Assembly: GCA_904419075.1 (NCBI GenBank)
Contig: CAJFQM010000013.1
Span: forward strand, 1 to 64,000
Source: an uncultured Clostridia bacterium
Lineage (GTDB): Bacteria > Bacillota > Clostridia > Christensenellales > Borkfalkiaceae
DNA length: 64,000 nt
Direction: 5' to 3'
Position 1 is the stretch's first letter, and each line of letters begins with the position of its first letter. Positions 6,819-15,214 of this stretch are shown here, piece by piece. The notes under the pieces are model-generated. The model was not told where the DNA came from. It did no database searches and was given only the letters and a program-made list of their open reading frames with translations. The position numbers were made by a program, and so were the translations under genes.

Positions 6819-9791
6819 TTACCCTTGTTCGGAAGAGTCCGCACCCTCCGCGGGCGTATCGTCGGGCGAGTCCGCCTTGCGTTTCCTGGCGGCGCGCACG
6901 AACACGAAGATACCCGTGCCGACTGCGATTCCGCCCAAAATGCTTTCCACCGTTATGGCGATGACCTGCCATATCGGCATTTTATAGCCGATAATGTTTC
7001 CGTTCATCGCGTTGGAGTTCACGACGGCATACAGAATGTTCTTCGCCGCCTTCCGAAGCACCGTGACGTCGGCGGCGCTGCTCGCGTTCTCCGCGCCGTT
7101 CCAGAACCGCGTGCTGGACAAATTGAGATCTCCGCCCGCATACGCCATTTGCTTACAGTTCATGTAATAATTCGTATTGAAATCGGAGATGACGAAGCCG
7201 TTGAAGCCCCATTCGTCCCTTAAAACCGTCGTCAGAAGGCGATAGTCGCCGCCCGCCCAGACCGTTCCGATTCTCGTGAACGAGCTCATGACCGCGCTCG
7301 CTTTTCCGTCGCTTTCCTTTATGGCGATTTCAAACGCTTTCAGATACAATTCCCGCAGGGACTGTTCGTCCAGCCAATTCACGAGCCCCGAGACGGAACG
7401 CTTGGTCTCCTGCTCGTTTACGGCAAAGTGCTTTATCGTCATATATACGCCCTTATCCGCCGCGCCTTCGATTTCCTTCGCCGCGCAAATGCCCGTCAGG
7501 TAGCTGTCCTCCGAGAAATATTCTCCGTTTCTGCCGCCGAAGGGGCTTCTGTGAATGTTCGCCCCGGGAGCGTACAGTCCCGAATAGGGATAGCCGCCCG
7601 ACTCCATATTGCCCCAAATTCCTTCGTCGCCGATGGAGGAGCCCATCTGATAGAGAACTTCTTTATTCCAGCTACTCGAAAGAACCACTTCGCTGCAATA
7701 CACGCAGGTTTTCGTCACGAGGTCTTTCTGAATGAAGTTTGTAAAGCCCGCGGGACCGTCCGTGTCTATCGTCAGCGGCTTCCCGATTCCGAGCACCGCC
7801 ACGCTGTGGAAACACCCGTCGTTGAATAAATTTCCGAGGTCGGAGACCGTGAGCTGATTCAAGAGCTGCTCCCAGCGAGGGTCGTCGTAGCTTACCCTGC
7901 CGACGAATTTCCCGTCCTCGTCATAGAGCAAATCGCGGAGCGTCAACGGCGTTTCGGAAACGACGCCCTGTTCGGGCATGGTATAGGAATCCGATTCGGG
8001 ATTGTTGCTCTTTGTGGACGTCAGCGACGAGATGAGTTCGTCGGAAGCGGTCTTGTCCGCGTCGGTCGCCTTCTGAGGCCACGTGCCCGCAAAGTCCGAA
8101 CGGGACAGTCTCTCCGTGACCAATCCCTCCTCCGCGTCGGAGAAAAGATTTTCGATTTTCGTATCCGTGTCGGGATCGTTTTCATAGCGGATTCCGTCCG
8201 CGCCGACCGTAAACGGGATTTCCGCGAAATCGTCGTGCGCGTCGAAGGAAACGAACATCGTATAATTTCCGCTATCCAGCTCGTAACCGACAAAGCCGTT
8301 TTCGTTCGCGTCCGAATAGTCGTAAGACGCCACGTCGTACGGCGTAAAAGTGAGCGTGATTTCACAGGAATTCGGCTTATCCTTTCCGTCCGCCGCGTCC
8401 TCGGGGTGTGCGGCATTCTCCGATGCGGGATAAAGCTCGGGAGTCTTTTCAAAGCCGCACAATACCTTATACGCCTTTTCGATTCCGCCTTTCGTATAGG
8501 GCGCGCCGCAATACATCTGCACGACGTCTTTGCCCGGGTATCTGCCCGTATTCGTCACTTTCACCGTGACGGTATAGGAGCCGTCCTCCGATATTTCCTT
8601 GCCGTTCAGCGAGGAATCGTCCACGATTTCCCACGAAAACGACGTATAGGACAGGCCGTAGCCGAAGGGATAGACGACCGCGGAATCGTAATCGAAGTCC
8701 GCATAATTCCCCTGTTCCGCTTCGTACCACGCCGTTTCGTAATAGCGATAGCCGACGTAGATGCCCTCCTCGTACTGGCTGAACCAATAGGATCTGTCCG
8801 AGGAATCCTTCTTATCGTACACATTGGCCGTATAGCCGAAATTGTTATAAGACGGGTCTTTCGTGAAATCCGCCGCGTACGTATCCGCGGTATGCCCCGA
8901 AGGCGTGACCTCCCCGCTTAAAATTCTGCCGAGAGACATGATTCCCGAAGCGCCCGGCGCACCGATCCAAAGACAGGCGTCGATGTCGCCGTATGTACCG
9001 TCTTCCACGAAATTTAGCTCCATCGCGTGCGAACTGTTGATGACCACCACTACTTTTTCAAACACGTTCGTCACCTGTCTCAGCAATTCCTGCTCGTTGG
9101 GATCGAGTTCGAGATAATGGCGGTCGGGATCGTCCGAAGAGGTTTTCGGAAGGTCGAAGCCCTCCCCGCCCGCACGGGAAAAGACTACGATTGCCGCGTC
9201 GGAATATCCCGCATACGACGCCGTTATATTGTTGGAAACATAGGAGCTGTACGGCGTTTCTCCCGTACTCATCATGACTTCTTCTCCGTTGTCCAGATCG
9301 TCCGAGTTCTCTTCTCTGCCGCTTCCGGATTTCTTATCGTCGTCATAAAAGCTCTTCAAGGTCGGATTGTATTCAAACCCCGCCGCCTCCAAGCTCTCAT
9401 ACAGCGTCTTTGCATTCGAAAGGTTGCCCGCGCTCGAACCCGTCCCCCCGTAAACGAGGTTTACAGAGCTCTTTCCGAATACGCTCACCTTGCTGCCCTC
9501 CGCGAGCGGAAGGGCATTATTCGCGTTCTTCAACAGCACCGAGCCTTCTTCGCAAAACCACTCGTTATAGCTGTTCGCAAGGTCATAGGCTTCCTGTTTG
9601 CTCTTCGCCTCGGGAACATACGGAGAATCCACGTCGTCGCCGTAGACGGGACGCTCAGAACCAAGCGCCATGACGATCGGCTTATAAAATACCCCGAAGG
9701 CCAAAACGTCTACGACGATCACCAAAACCACAAACGTCACCGCCGATATGAACCAAGCCTTTATACTCTTGAATGAAAACCATTTTTTCAT
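6819..9791 (-). CDS. membrane-anchored domain-permuted GH3 glycosidase
   Basis: A 990-residue GH3 enzyme with a membrane segment at each end: an N-terminal anchor (about 13-35, WFISAVTFVVLVIVVDVLAF) and a C-terminal helix (about 935-965) followed by a basic, acidic tail. Between them the order is GH3 C-domain (about 80-380), a fibronectin-III-like segment (about 390-540) and GH3 barrel (about 620-890). Asp870 in GFNGFVISDFNTN is the expected nucleophile, and KHFAVNEQE and GGRNGEYFSED match the substrate-binding loops. It is a divergent paralogue of the neighbouring GH3 protein and keeps the canonical motif that the neighbour has lost. The two anchors place the catalytic part outside the cell. 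Beta-glucosidase or beta-xylosidase activity is likely but unproven. Confidence 0.92.
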   Translation of the reverse strand: MKKWFSFKSIKAWFISAVTFVVLVIVVDVLAFGVFYKPIVMALGSERPVYGDDVDSPYVPEAKSKQEAYDLANSYNEWFCEEGSVLLKNANNALPLAEGSKVSVFGKSSVNLVYGGTGSSAGNLSNAKTLYESLEAAGFEYNPTLKSFYDDDKKSGSGREENSDDLDNGEEVMMSTGETPYSSYVSNNITASYAGYSDAAIVVFSRAGGEGFDLPKTSSDDPDRHYLELDPNEQELLRQVTNVFEKVVVVINSSHAMELNFVEDGTYGDIDACLWIGAPGASGIMSLGRILSGEVTPSGHTADTYAADFTKDPSYNNFGYTANVYDKKDSSDRSYWFSQYEEGIYVGYRYYETAWYEAEQGNYADFDYDSAVVYPFGYGLSYTSFSWEIVDDSSLNGKEISEDGSYTVTVKVTNTGRYPGKDVVQMYCGAPYTKGGIEKAYKVLCGFEKTPELYPASENAAHPEDAADGKDKPNSCEITLTFTPYDVASYDYSDANENGFVGYELDSGNYTMFVSFDAHDDFAEIPFTVGADGIRYENDPDTDTKIENLFSDAEEGLVTERLSRSDFAGTWPQKATDADKTASDELISSLTSTKSNNPESDSYTMPEQGVVSETPLTLRDLLYDEDGKFVGRVSYDDPRWEQLLNQLTVSDLGNLFNDGCFHSVAVLGIGKPLTIDTDGPAGFTNFIQKDLVTKTCVYCSEVVLSSSWNKEVLYQMGSSIGDEGIWGNMESGGYPYSGLYAPGANIHRSPFGGRNGEYFSEDSYLTGICAAKEIEGAADKGVYMTIKHFAVNEQETKRSVSGLVNWLDEQSLRELYLKAFEIAIKESDGKASAVMSSFTRIGTVWAGGDYRLLTTVLRDEWGFNGFVISDFNTNYYMNCKQMAYAGGDLNLSSTRFWNGAENASSAADVTVLRKAAKNILYAVVNSNAMNGNIIGYKMPIWQVIAITVESILGGIAVGTGIFVFVRAARKRKADSPDDTPAEGADSSEQG

Positions 9792-9816
9792 GATACATTT
9801 CCCTGTTCAGAAACTT

Positions 9817-10923
9817 TTATTCGTCATAATTCCCCGAAACCGGATAGCCTTCGCCCCAGGAAAGTTCTCCGTCCGCCGTCGCAACCTTGATGCAATCCAC
9901 GCAGGGGCCGAAGGCTTTCGTCGTTCCGCCCATGGACGTCGAATTGTTCACGATGAGCTTTATCACGTTATCGCCCTCTTTCAGATTTACCTTGGAAGAA
10001 ATGAGATAATCTTCAAACGGAAGGTAGGCAGAATAGCTGTCCACGCCCTGCGCCGCGTTTTCAAACGTAATGTCGCTGTAATTGTACAGCGTGCCGTTTA
10101 CGGAAACCTGATAGGTGTCTCCGTTGATGGTAAACCCGCCGTATGCGGCCGAAAGACGAAGATACAGCGTCGCGTCGCTCGTCGCCTCCGTCGCATTGAT
10201 GTGAAATTCCAGCGTCGTCTGATATTCCCCGCCGTCCTTCGCATACTGGCCCATTACATAGTAACCGTTGCTGGCGCCGTTGCCGCGGCGGTCATAAACG
10301 ATGAAATCCGTCCCCGTGACCGTCCCCGAATAGACGGGACTTCTCAAACCTCTAAAATTTATGTCTTCCGCTTCAAACGCGGTGAGCGTCGCCCAACGCG
10401 CATACAGCGTCACGTTCCCCTCGATTTTATGGCCGAACACGTATTCCTCCGTAAATTCCGCGTCCGAATACCAGCCGTAAAACACATAGCCTTCCCATTC
10501 GGGCTGCTCGGGTTCGTTGACGCGCTTTCCTTCTTCCAGCTCGCGCTCGAACGCTTCTTCGCCGTTATTGTAATTATAGGTGACCGTATAGTACGTCTTG
10601 CTCAAATCTTTCCAATCCGCGTATACCGTGATGTCTTCCGTGACCGCGCCGAAGTCGTAAAGATTTACCAATTCCTCGTCCGTATACCAGCCCAAAAGCT
10701 CGAAACCGCTGCGCTCGACTTCGGGGGCCGTGGCCTTTTCGCCCGCTTTCACCGACTGCGTTATGTTTTCTCCGCCTTCGTAGTTGACGTCGAACGTGAC
10801 GGTGTAACTGTCGGAGGGCGTCTCCGAGCTTTCCTCCCCTTCGCCGCAACCCGCAAGGCAGACAATTCCGATGGACAACGTCATGACCAGCGCCATCAAT
10901 ACGTCAAAAAACTTCTTCCGCAT
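9817..10923 (-). CDS. lipoprotein with two InlB-type repeats and a CBM6/35-like domain
   Basis: A 368-residue lipoprotein with signal peptide and lipobox SIGIVCLAGC, then an acidic linker. Two InlB (Listeria-Bacteroides) repeats follow at about residues 38-110 and 112-180, each ending in the typical GWYTDEEL/GWYSDAEF and LYARW pattern. The C-terminal half (about 185-360) has the rhythm of a beta-sandwich carbohydrate-binding module of the CBM6/CBM35 type, with LKEGDNVIKLIVNN and a final DCIKV. It probably holds the cell surface near a glycan. Its gene is the first of the transcript that continues into the GH3 gene at 9791, with 25 nt between them. Confidence 0.82.
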   Translation of the reverse strand: MRKKFFDVLMALVMTLSIGIVCLAGCGEGEESSETPSDSYTVTFDVNYEGGENITQSVKAGEKATAPEVERSGFELLGWYTDEELVNLYDFGAVTEDITVYADWKDLSKTYYTVTYNYNNGEEAFERELEEGKRVNEPEQPEWEGYVFYGWYSDAEFTEEYVFGHKIEGNVTLYARWATLTAFEAEDINFRGLRSPVYSGTVTGTDFIVYDRRGNGASNGYYVMGQYAKDGGEYQTTLEFHINATEATSDATLYLRLSAAYGGFTINGDTYQVSVNGTLYNYSDITFENAAQGVDSYSAYLPFEDYLISSKVNLKEGDNVIKLIVNNSTSMGGTTKAFGPCVDCIKVATADGELSWGEGYPVSGNYDE

Positions 10924-10981
10924 CTTTTAACTCCTTATTTAGTGATTGAATTTCGGCACGACTCCTGCCGATGCTACGCAA

Positions 10982-11010
10982 ATTATAAAACAAAACCCCT
11001 ACCGATTCAA
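10982..11010 (-). promoter_or_regulatory. promoter of the lipoprotein-GH3 transcript
   Basis: TTGAAT (11005-11010) and TATAAT (10982-10987) on the minus strand with exactly 17 nt between them, about 60 nt upstream of the ATG at 10923. A GGAG ribosome site follows. Confidence 0.65.
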
Positions 11011-11072
11011 TATTTCGGTAACGGACTGCTCATTCAAAGGACAAACGGATTTCCGACTGCACGAAATGTCTC

Positions 11073-12896
11073 TCAACCGCTACAAACGGCAGTATGACAA
11101 AAGGGAGCAGATTCTTCTGCTCCCTTTTGTTCCCCATCTCCGCTTTCCCGAAAATATCGCTCGATGTCGCCGATCAGCCGTTCCGTCCTGACCGCAACGC
11201 CGCGGTCGTTCAGATGATAGTTCGTATCGTAAAAATATTCGCCCGTAAAGAGATAATCCTCCGCGCGGGAAATCACCGGTATATCGGGACTAATCCCCGC
11301 ACGGATTTTTCCCTCAAAGCCCTCCCACACGCGAGCGCTCTTTTCCTCCGCGCTTAATCCGCGGAGATTGACGGGGGAAAACGAAAACAGCACTCTTCCG
11401 CCGTTCGATTCGATTTTTCCGTAATATTCTTTCAGATTCCCGCAGGAAACGTCCGTCACGTACTCCGTGCAATACGTATAACCTTCCGTATAGCTCACGT
11501 CTTTCCCGCCGGGACGGACTCTCGCAATGTCTCCGAATTCGTTATAGGCGTCGATATAATCTTCGTAGCTCCCCTCCTCCATTTCCATTCGGCCCTTATT
11601 GTACGTACAAAACGCCGTCAGAAGTCCGCCGATCGATTCCGCGTCCGCATACGAAATCAGATCGTAATTGCCCTCCGCCATCACGAACATCCTGTGCTCC
11701 GCGCGCAAAACGTACATCAGCTGGTAAAAGCCCGCCACCTCCGGCGCGTGAACGAAGACGTCGCCTTCCCCGATAAACCGAGAAATACAGTCGAATTGAA
11801 ACGCCGCGTTCGTGCCTCCGATGACTCCCATGTTCAGCACGGTGTATTCGCCGCCGAAAAATTCATATACCGTTCGGGAATCGAGGCCGTAAGAAAAACT
11901 GCACCCCGAAAAAAATATCATCTTCTTTTCGTCCGCAGACAAAATGAGGCGGTCCATCATGTCCGCAAACCACGCGATTTCGTTTCCCGTCTGATACCGC
12001 GGCTTTTCGACCGCATTGATATATACCCTCGAAAACGTATTGTCGCGGAACGTCTCGTCGGAAATTTCCGTCACTCCGTCCGAAAAATACAGATTCTCAA
12101 AACGACAATTCCGAAAACTGTCGGCCGCCGCCCGTTTCAGCGTATACGGAAGCACGACCATAGAAGCAGAAAGCCCGTCAGCAAAGCCCGAAGAAAGCCC
12201 GACGACTTCCTTTCCGTCTATCTCCCAAGGAATGACAAAACTATCCCGATTTTTTTCTCCCGAATATCCCGTCAGCGAGATTCCGCCTTCCGTAGCTTCC
12301 CAAAAATATTCCCCTTCCGACCATTCCGCCCACTCCGCATACAGAACCAATGTCGAATCGCCCGGCGTCGCGCGGCTCCCGAGACCGATATGCTCCCCGC
12401 TTCCGTCCGCCCGCGTATTCCAGCCGATTTGGGAATATCCCTCCCGATAAATTCGGTCCGTCCCAAGCTCCGTATTCGCGCGGAGGTGATGTTCCAGCGT
12501 ATAGTTCTCTATATAATAGTCCTCCTCTGAGCCGTCCAGAAATTTCCCGCCGTTCAGATCGTAACGAATACTCCCTGCCAGCCCCGCCGTTTCAATGTGC
12601 ACGAACGCGGGATAGCGGATATTCCTCAAAGTCAAAACCGTGATGTCTCCTTCCGTCGTATAAGAATAATCCCTATAATCGCAGGATTGAAAGGAAAATC
12701 CCTCTAAAATGCGAAGCTCGACCCGTAAGTTTTCCCCGCGCTTTACCGTGAAAAAATTTTGCTCGGTCTCGTATTCTGCCCCCGATTCAATTGTGACCGA
12801 TACGGCTGCGTTTATACCGCTCGCACCGTTACAGCCGCATAAAAATATCAAGGGCAAAAGAATTGCCGCCGCGAGCGAAATAAGGCGCTTAATCAT
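11073..12896 (-). CDS. lipoprotein with InlB repeat, BspA-type LRR and SGNH-like domain
   Basis: A 607-residue lipoprotein (signal peptide with lipobox FLCGC near residue 22). It carries an InlB-type repeat (about 110-190), BspA-type leucine-rich repeats (about 205-310) and a C-terminal SGNH/DltD-like domain (about 325-590). The SGNH block I is FSGCSFSYGLDS and the block V is YDTNYHLND, giving a Ser and a His of the expected triad. Such proteins take an acyl group passed by an MBOAT enzyme and put it on an exported glycan; the MBOAT at 900-2384 is the likely partner. It overlaps the next upstream gene by eight bases. The last 20 codons contain a strong hairpin (11099-11128). Confidence 0.8.
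   Translation of the reverse strand: MIKRLISLAAAILLPLIFLCGCNGASGINAAVSVTIESGAEYETEQNFFTVKRGENLRVELRILEGFSFQSCDYRDYSYTTEGDITVLTLRNIRYPAFVHIETAGLAGSIRYDLNGGKFLDGSEEDYYIENYTLEHHLRANTELGTDRIYREGYSQIGWNTRADGSGEHIGLGSRATPGDSTLVLYAEWAEWSEGEYFWEATEGGISLTGYSGEKNRDSFVIPWEIDGKEVVGLSSGFADGLSASMVVLPYTLKRAAADSFRNCRFENLYFSDGVTEISDETFRDNTFSRVYINAVEKPRYQTGNEIAWFADMMDRLILSADEKKMIFFSGCSFSYGLDSRTVYEFFGGEYTVLNMGVIGGTNAAFQFDCISRFIGEGDVFVHAPEVAGFYQLMYVLRAEHRMFVMAEGNYDLISYADAESIGGLLTAFCTYNKGRMEMEEGSYEDYIDAYNEFGDIARVRPGGKDVSYTEGYTYCTEYVTDVSCGNLKEYYGKIESNGGRVLFSFSPVNLRGLSAEEKSARVWEGFEGKIRAGISPDIPVISRAEDYLFTGEYFYDTNYHLNDRGVAVRTERLIGDIERYFRESGDGEQKGAEESAPFCHTAVCSG
11099..11128 (-). terminator. terminator hairpin lying inside the 3' end of the SGNH lipoprotein gene
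   Basis: Perfect 12-base inverted repeat AAAAGGGAGCAG / CTGCTCCCTTTT with a 6-nt loop, 24 nt before the annotated stop. On the minus strand the 3' arm ends in TTTTG. The stem is read as the C-terminal residues of the protein. Confidence 0.6.
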
Positions 12897-14334
12897 ATTT
12901 TTTCAGTCTCCCGTCATTATAGTAACTCCAAAAATAGTTCCCCGCATATTTTCCATAGGCAGACGACGGGACATAAATTTTACACTCGTCCGCCCCCTCC
13001 AATAATCCGTATCCGACGCTTATCCTCGTGGGGTCTTCGTTCTCGATAATCAATTTTTCGAGCGCGGTGCACCCGAAAAACGAACGGTCGGGAACAGAGG
13101 TAATATTCTCTTGCAGCGTCACGCTGACTAAATTTCTATTTCCCGAAAAAACCTCCGCCGTAAAAGACGAGACCTTTATTCCGTTCACCGAATACGGGAC
13201 GATTACCTCTTTCAGCTTTTTTCCCGCCTCCGTCATTCCCGTTATCCGATAACATCCGTCCTCGTCGATTTCATACAAAAACGCGGACGCATAGTCGTTA
13301 TTCCCCTCGCCCGAAATTTCGTCCTCGGGAATCTCCGGCTTTTCCGGCAGGGGAATTTCCGTCGGAGCGGAAATTTTCAAAAGATTTTTGATATCTTCCA
13401 AAAGCTGCACGCTCCTGATCGTCATTCCCGACGCATTCAGATGAAAATTTGAGTCGTAAAACCATTCGGCGTCCATGATATAATCGTGCGGGTCGCTGAT
13501 GATTTCAAAACTTAATTCCTCCGCCAAAAAGTCGTAAAACTCCTCCACACTTTCTGCGGAAGAATCGGAAATCCCCAGCCTGTTCATCGGCGAAAAGGAA
13601 AAATACATCGTTGCTCCCTTGCGCGAAACCGACTCGGAATAGTCGTTTACATATTCCAAAAAATCCGCGGTGAACAGACTCGCGTCGAGCCGAATCGGAT
13701 TATTCGCGTCGTACAGTCCTTTCATGACGTTATATTCCCTGCCCTCTGCCCGCATTACGCAATCTTCGTCGAACGACGCTTTTGCGTAAACGCCGCTCGG
13801 CGCGGCGCCCTCTCCGCTCACAAAATAAGAATACTTCTCCTGCACGTAACCCGGAAAACAACCTATCATCGACTCGATGTCCTCCGACTTTATCCCCTTT
13901 AACAACGATATGTCGCCATCCACGCACCGCCACATCTCCTGTCCCGAAAAATACGTGCTCAAAGACTGAGGATAAAGCTCGGGAGATAAAATCACGAGGT
14001 CGCCCGCTTCTATTTCATCAAGGGCGAGATCCAGCATCGCTTTTGTCCCGATTGCTCCGTACAGCCCGAAATTACAGACCGTATAATCCGCTCCGCAGCG
14101 GGAAAGTTCTTCCTTTATCAATGCGGAATCGACTCCGAAGGCAATATTGGAGGTTCCGATTATGACAATCTTTTTCCCCTCCGTCTCTTTGAGCCTTGAA
14201 TACATCGCTCCGAGCTCGGCATAATACGTATCCGAAAATTGAGAGGGCAAAATAAAGCCCATCAACAAAAAAAACAACGGGACGCAAAGAAAACATAACA
14301 CAATTGCTCCCGCGGTAAAAATTTTTCTCTTCAT
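12889..14334 (-). CDS. SGNH-hydrolase-like membrane protein with C-terminal BspA-type LRR
   Basis: A 481-residue protein with an N-terminal signal anchor (about 5-28), an SGNH/DltD-like domain (about 45-320) and BspA-type leucine-rich repeats (about 365-480). The active-site-like motifs are IIGTSNIAFGVDS (Ser) and YDSNFHLNASG (His). It has the same two modules as the downstream lipoprotein, but in reverse order (SGNH then LRR here, LRR then SGNH there). The two genes overlap and form a transcript with its own promoter. Together with the MBOAT they look like a glycan O-acylation apparatus; the LRR parts may hold the target or the wall. Confidence 0.8.
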   Translation of the reverse strand: MKRKIFTAGAIVLCFLCVPLFFLLMGFILPSQFSDTYYAELGAMYSRLKETEGKKIVIIGTSNIAFGVDSALIKEELSRCGADYTVCNFGLYGAIGTKAMLDLALDEIEAGDLVILSPELYPQSLSTYFSGQEMWRCVDGDISLLKGIKSEDIESMIGCFPGYVQEKYSYFVSGEGAAPSGVYAKASFDEDCVMRAEGREYNVMKGLYDANNPIRLDASLFTADFLEYVNDYSESVSRKGATMYFSFSPMNRLGISDSSAESVEEFYDFLAEELSFEIISDPHDYIMDAEWFYDSNFHLNASGMTIRSVQLLEDIKNLLKISAPTEIPLPEKPEIPEDEISGEGNNDYASAFLYEIDEDGCYRITGMTEAGKKLKEVIVPYSVNGIKVSSFTAEVFSGNRNLVSVTLQENITSVPDRSFFGCTALEKLIIENEDPTRISVGYGLLEGADECKIYVPSSAYGKYAGNYFWSYYNDGRLKKYD

Positions 14335-14387
14335 ACCGCCTCCGCAAGCCAGAATTTCGGCATACTTTCTCCGTTCTTTCTCCTTCT

Positions 14388-14415
14388 ATTGTAAAAGAGG
14401 AAAAATAAACGTCAA
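14388..14415 (-). promoter_or_regulatory. promoter of the SGNH gene pair
   Basis: TTGACG (14410-14415) and TACAAT (14388-14393), 16 nt apart on the minus strand, about 55 nt upstream of the ATG at 14334. Confidence 0.6.
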
Positions 14416-14454
14416 GAACTTTTTCCCGAACGGGCGTTAATCGCGGACGAACGG

Positions 14455-14491
14455 CACAAAAAAGAGGCACGATTCTGCTTCATGCCTCTTT
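14455..14491 (-). terminator. terminator of the kinase-regulator operon
   Basis: Stem AAAGAGGCA / TGCCTCTTT with a 13-nt loop that contains the regulator's stop codon, followed on the minus strand by a T-run. Confidence 0.75.
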
Positions 14492-15214
14492 CCCTTTCCG
14501 ATTGAGAAATTTCAAAAACGACTTCTTTACTTCCTGCGCCTTTCGGCGGCTGATCAAAAGCCGATCACCCGTCGTCGTCAATACTTCTTCCTTGTCTATC
14601 CTTCGGATATAACGCATATTTACCAAATAACTCTTATGGACGCGGATGATGTCGTAATTCTTAAAATTTTCCTCCAATTCGTCCATGGTCATGCTTAAAC
14701 CCACGGGTTCTCTTTCCTCCGCTATATGGATATATTGATTGTTCTTGAAACTCTCTATATAGACGATATCGTTCAGACGTATGTTTACGATGGAAGAATT
14801 TTTATTGATTCTGAACGTTACCGCTTTGTCATTGTCGAGCCGTTCCCGTATATACGCATATACGGCCTCCGTTATCTCCGTATTGAATCTGCCTTTCCTG
14901 ACAAATCGGAAAGGCGTCACTACAAAGCTGTCGAATACCTTTTCTTCCCTCGACGATACAAAAACGATCGTCGGCGGAGCTTTTTGTTCGCGGAGCTTTT
15001 TCGCCAGACTGATTCCGTCCGTACCCGGCATGTCGATGTCGAGAAAGACGAGATCGTAGTCCGAATTTTCCGACGCCGCACAAAATTTTTCCGAACCGAG
15101 ATATTTATCCGTCCTTGCCTCTATCCCGCACTGCTCAAACGTCTTTGTGATTTTGCCGCATATTGCTTCCAACGCAATCCGTTCATCATCGCAGACTGCA
15201 ATTTTAATGACCAT
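14480..15214 (-). CDS. LytTR-family response regulator paired with a histidine kinase
   Basis: A 244-residue regulator with a receiver domain (about 1-120; Asp59 in LVFLDIDMPG as phospho-acceptor) and a LytTR DNA-binding domain (about 140-238; VHKSYLVNMRYI). It follows the kinase gene directly and is surely its partner. The ATG at 15212-15214 lies six bases after a run of ten G that serves as the only visible ribosome site. It closely resembles the regulator at 155-889, so both may act on the surface-glycan genes between them; that control is inferred from position only. Confidence 0.94.
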   Translation of the reverse strand: MVIKIAVCDDERIALEAICGKITKTFEQCGIEARTDKYLGSEKFCAASENSDYDLVFLDIDMPGTDGISLAKKLREQKAPPTIVFVSSREEKVFDSFVVTPFRFVRKGRFNTEITEAVYAYIRERLDNDKAVTFRINKNSSIVNIRLNDIVYIESFKNNQYIHIAEEREPVGLSMTMDELEENFKNYDIIRVHKSYLVNMRYIRRIDKEEVLTTTGDRLLISRRKAQEVKKSFLKFLNRKGKEA

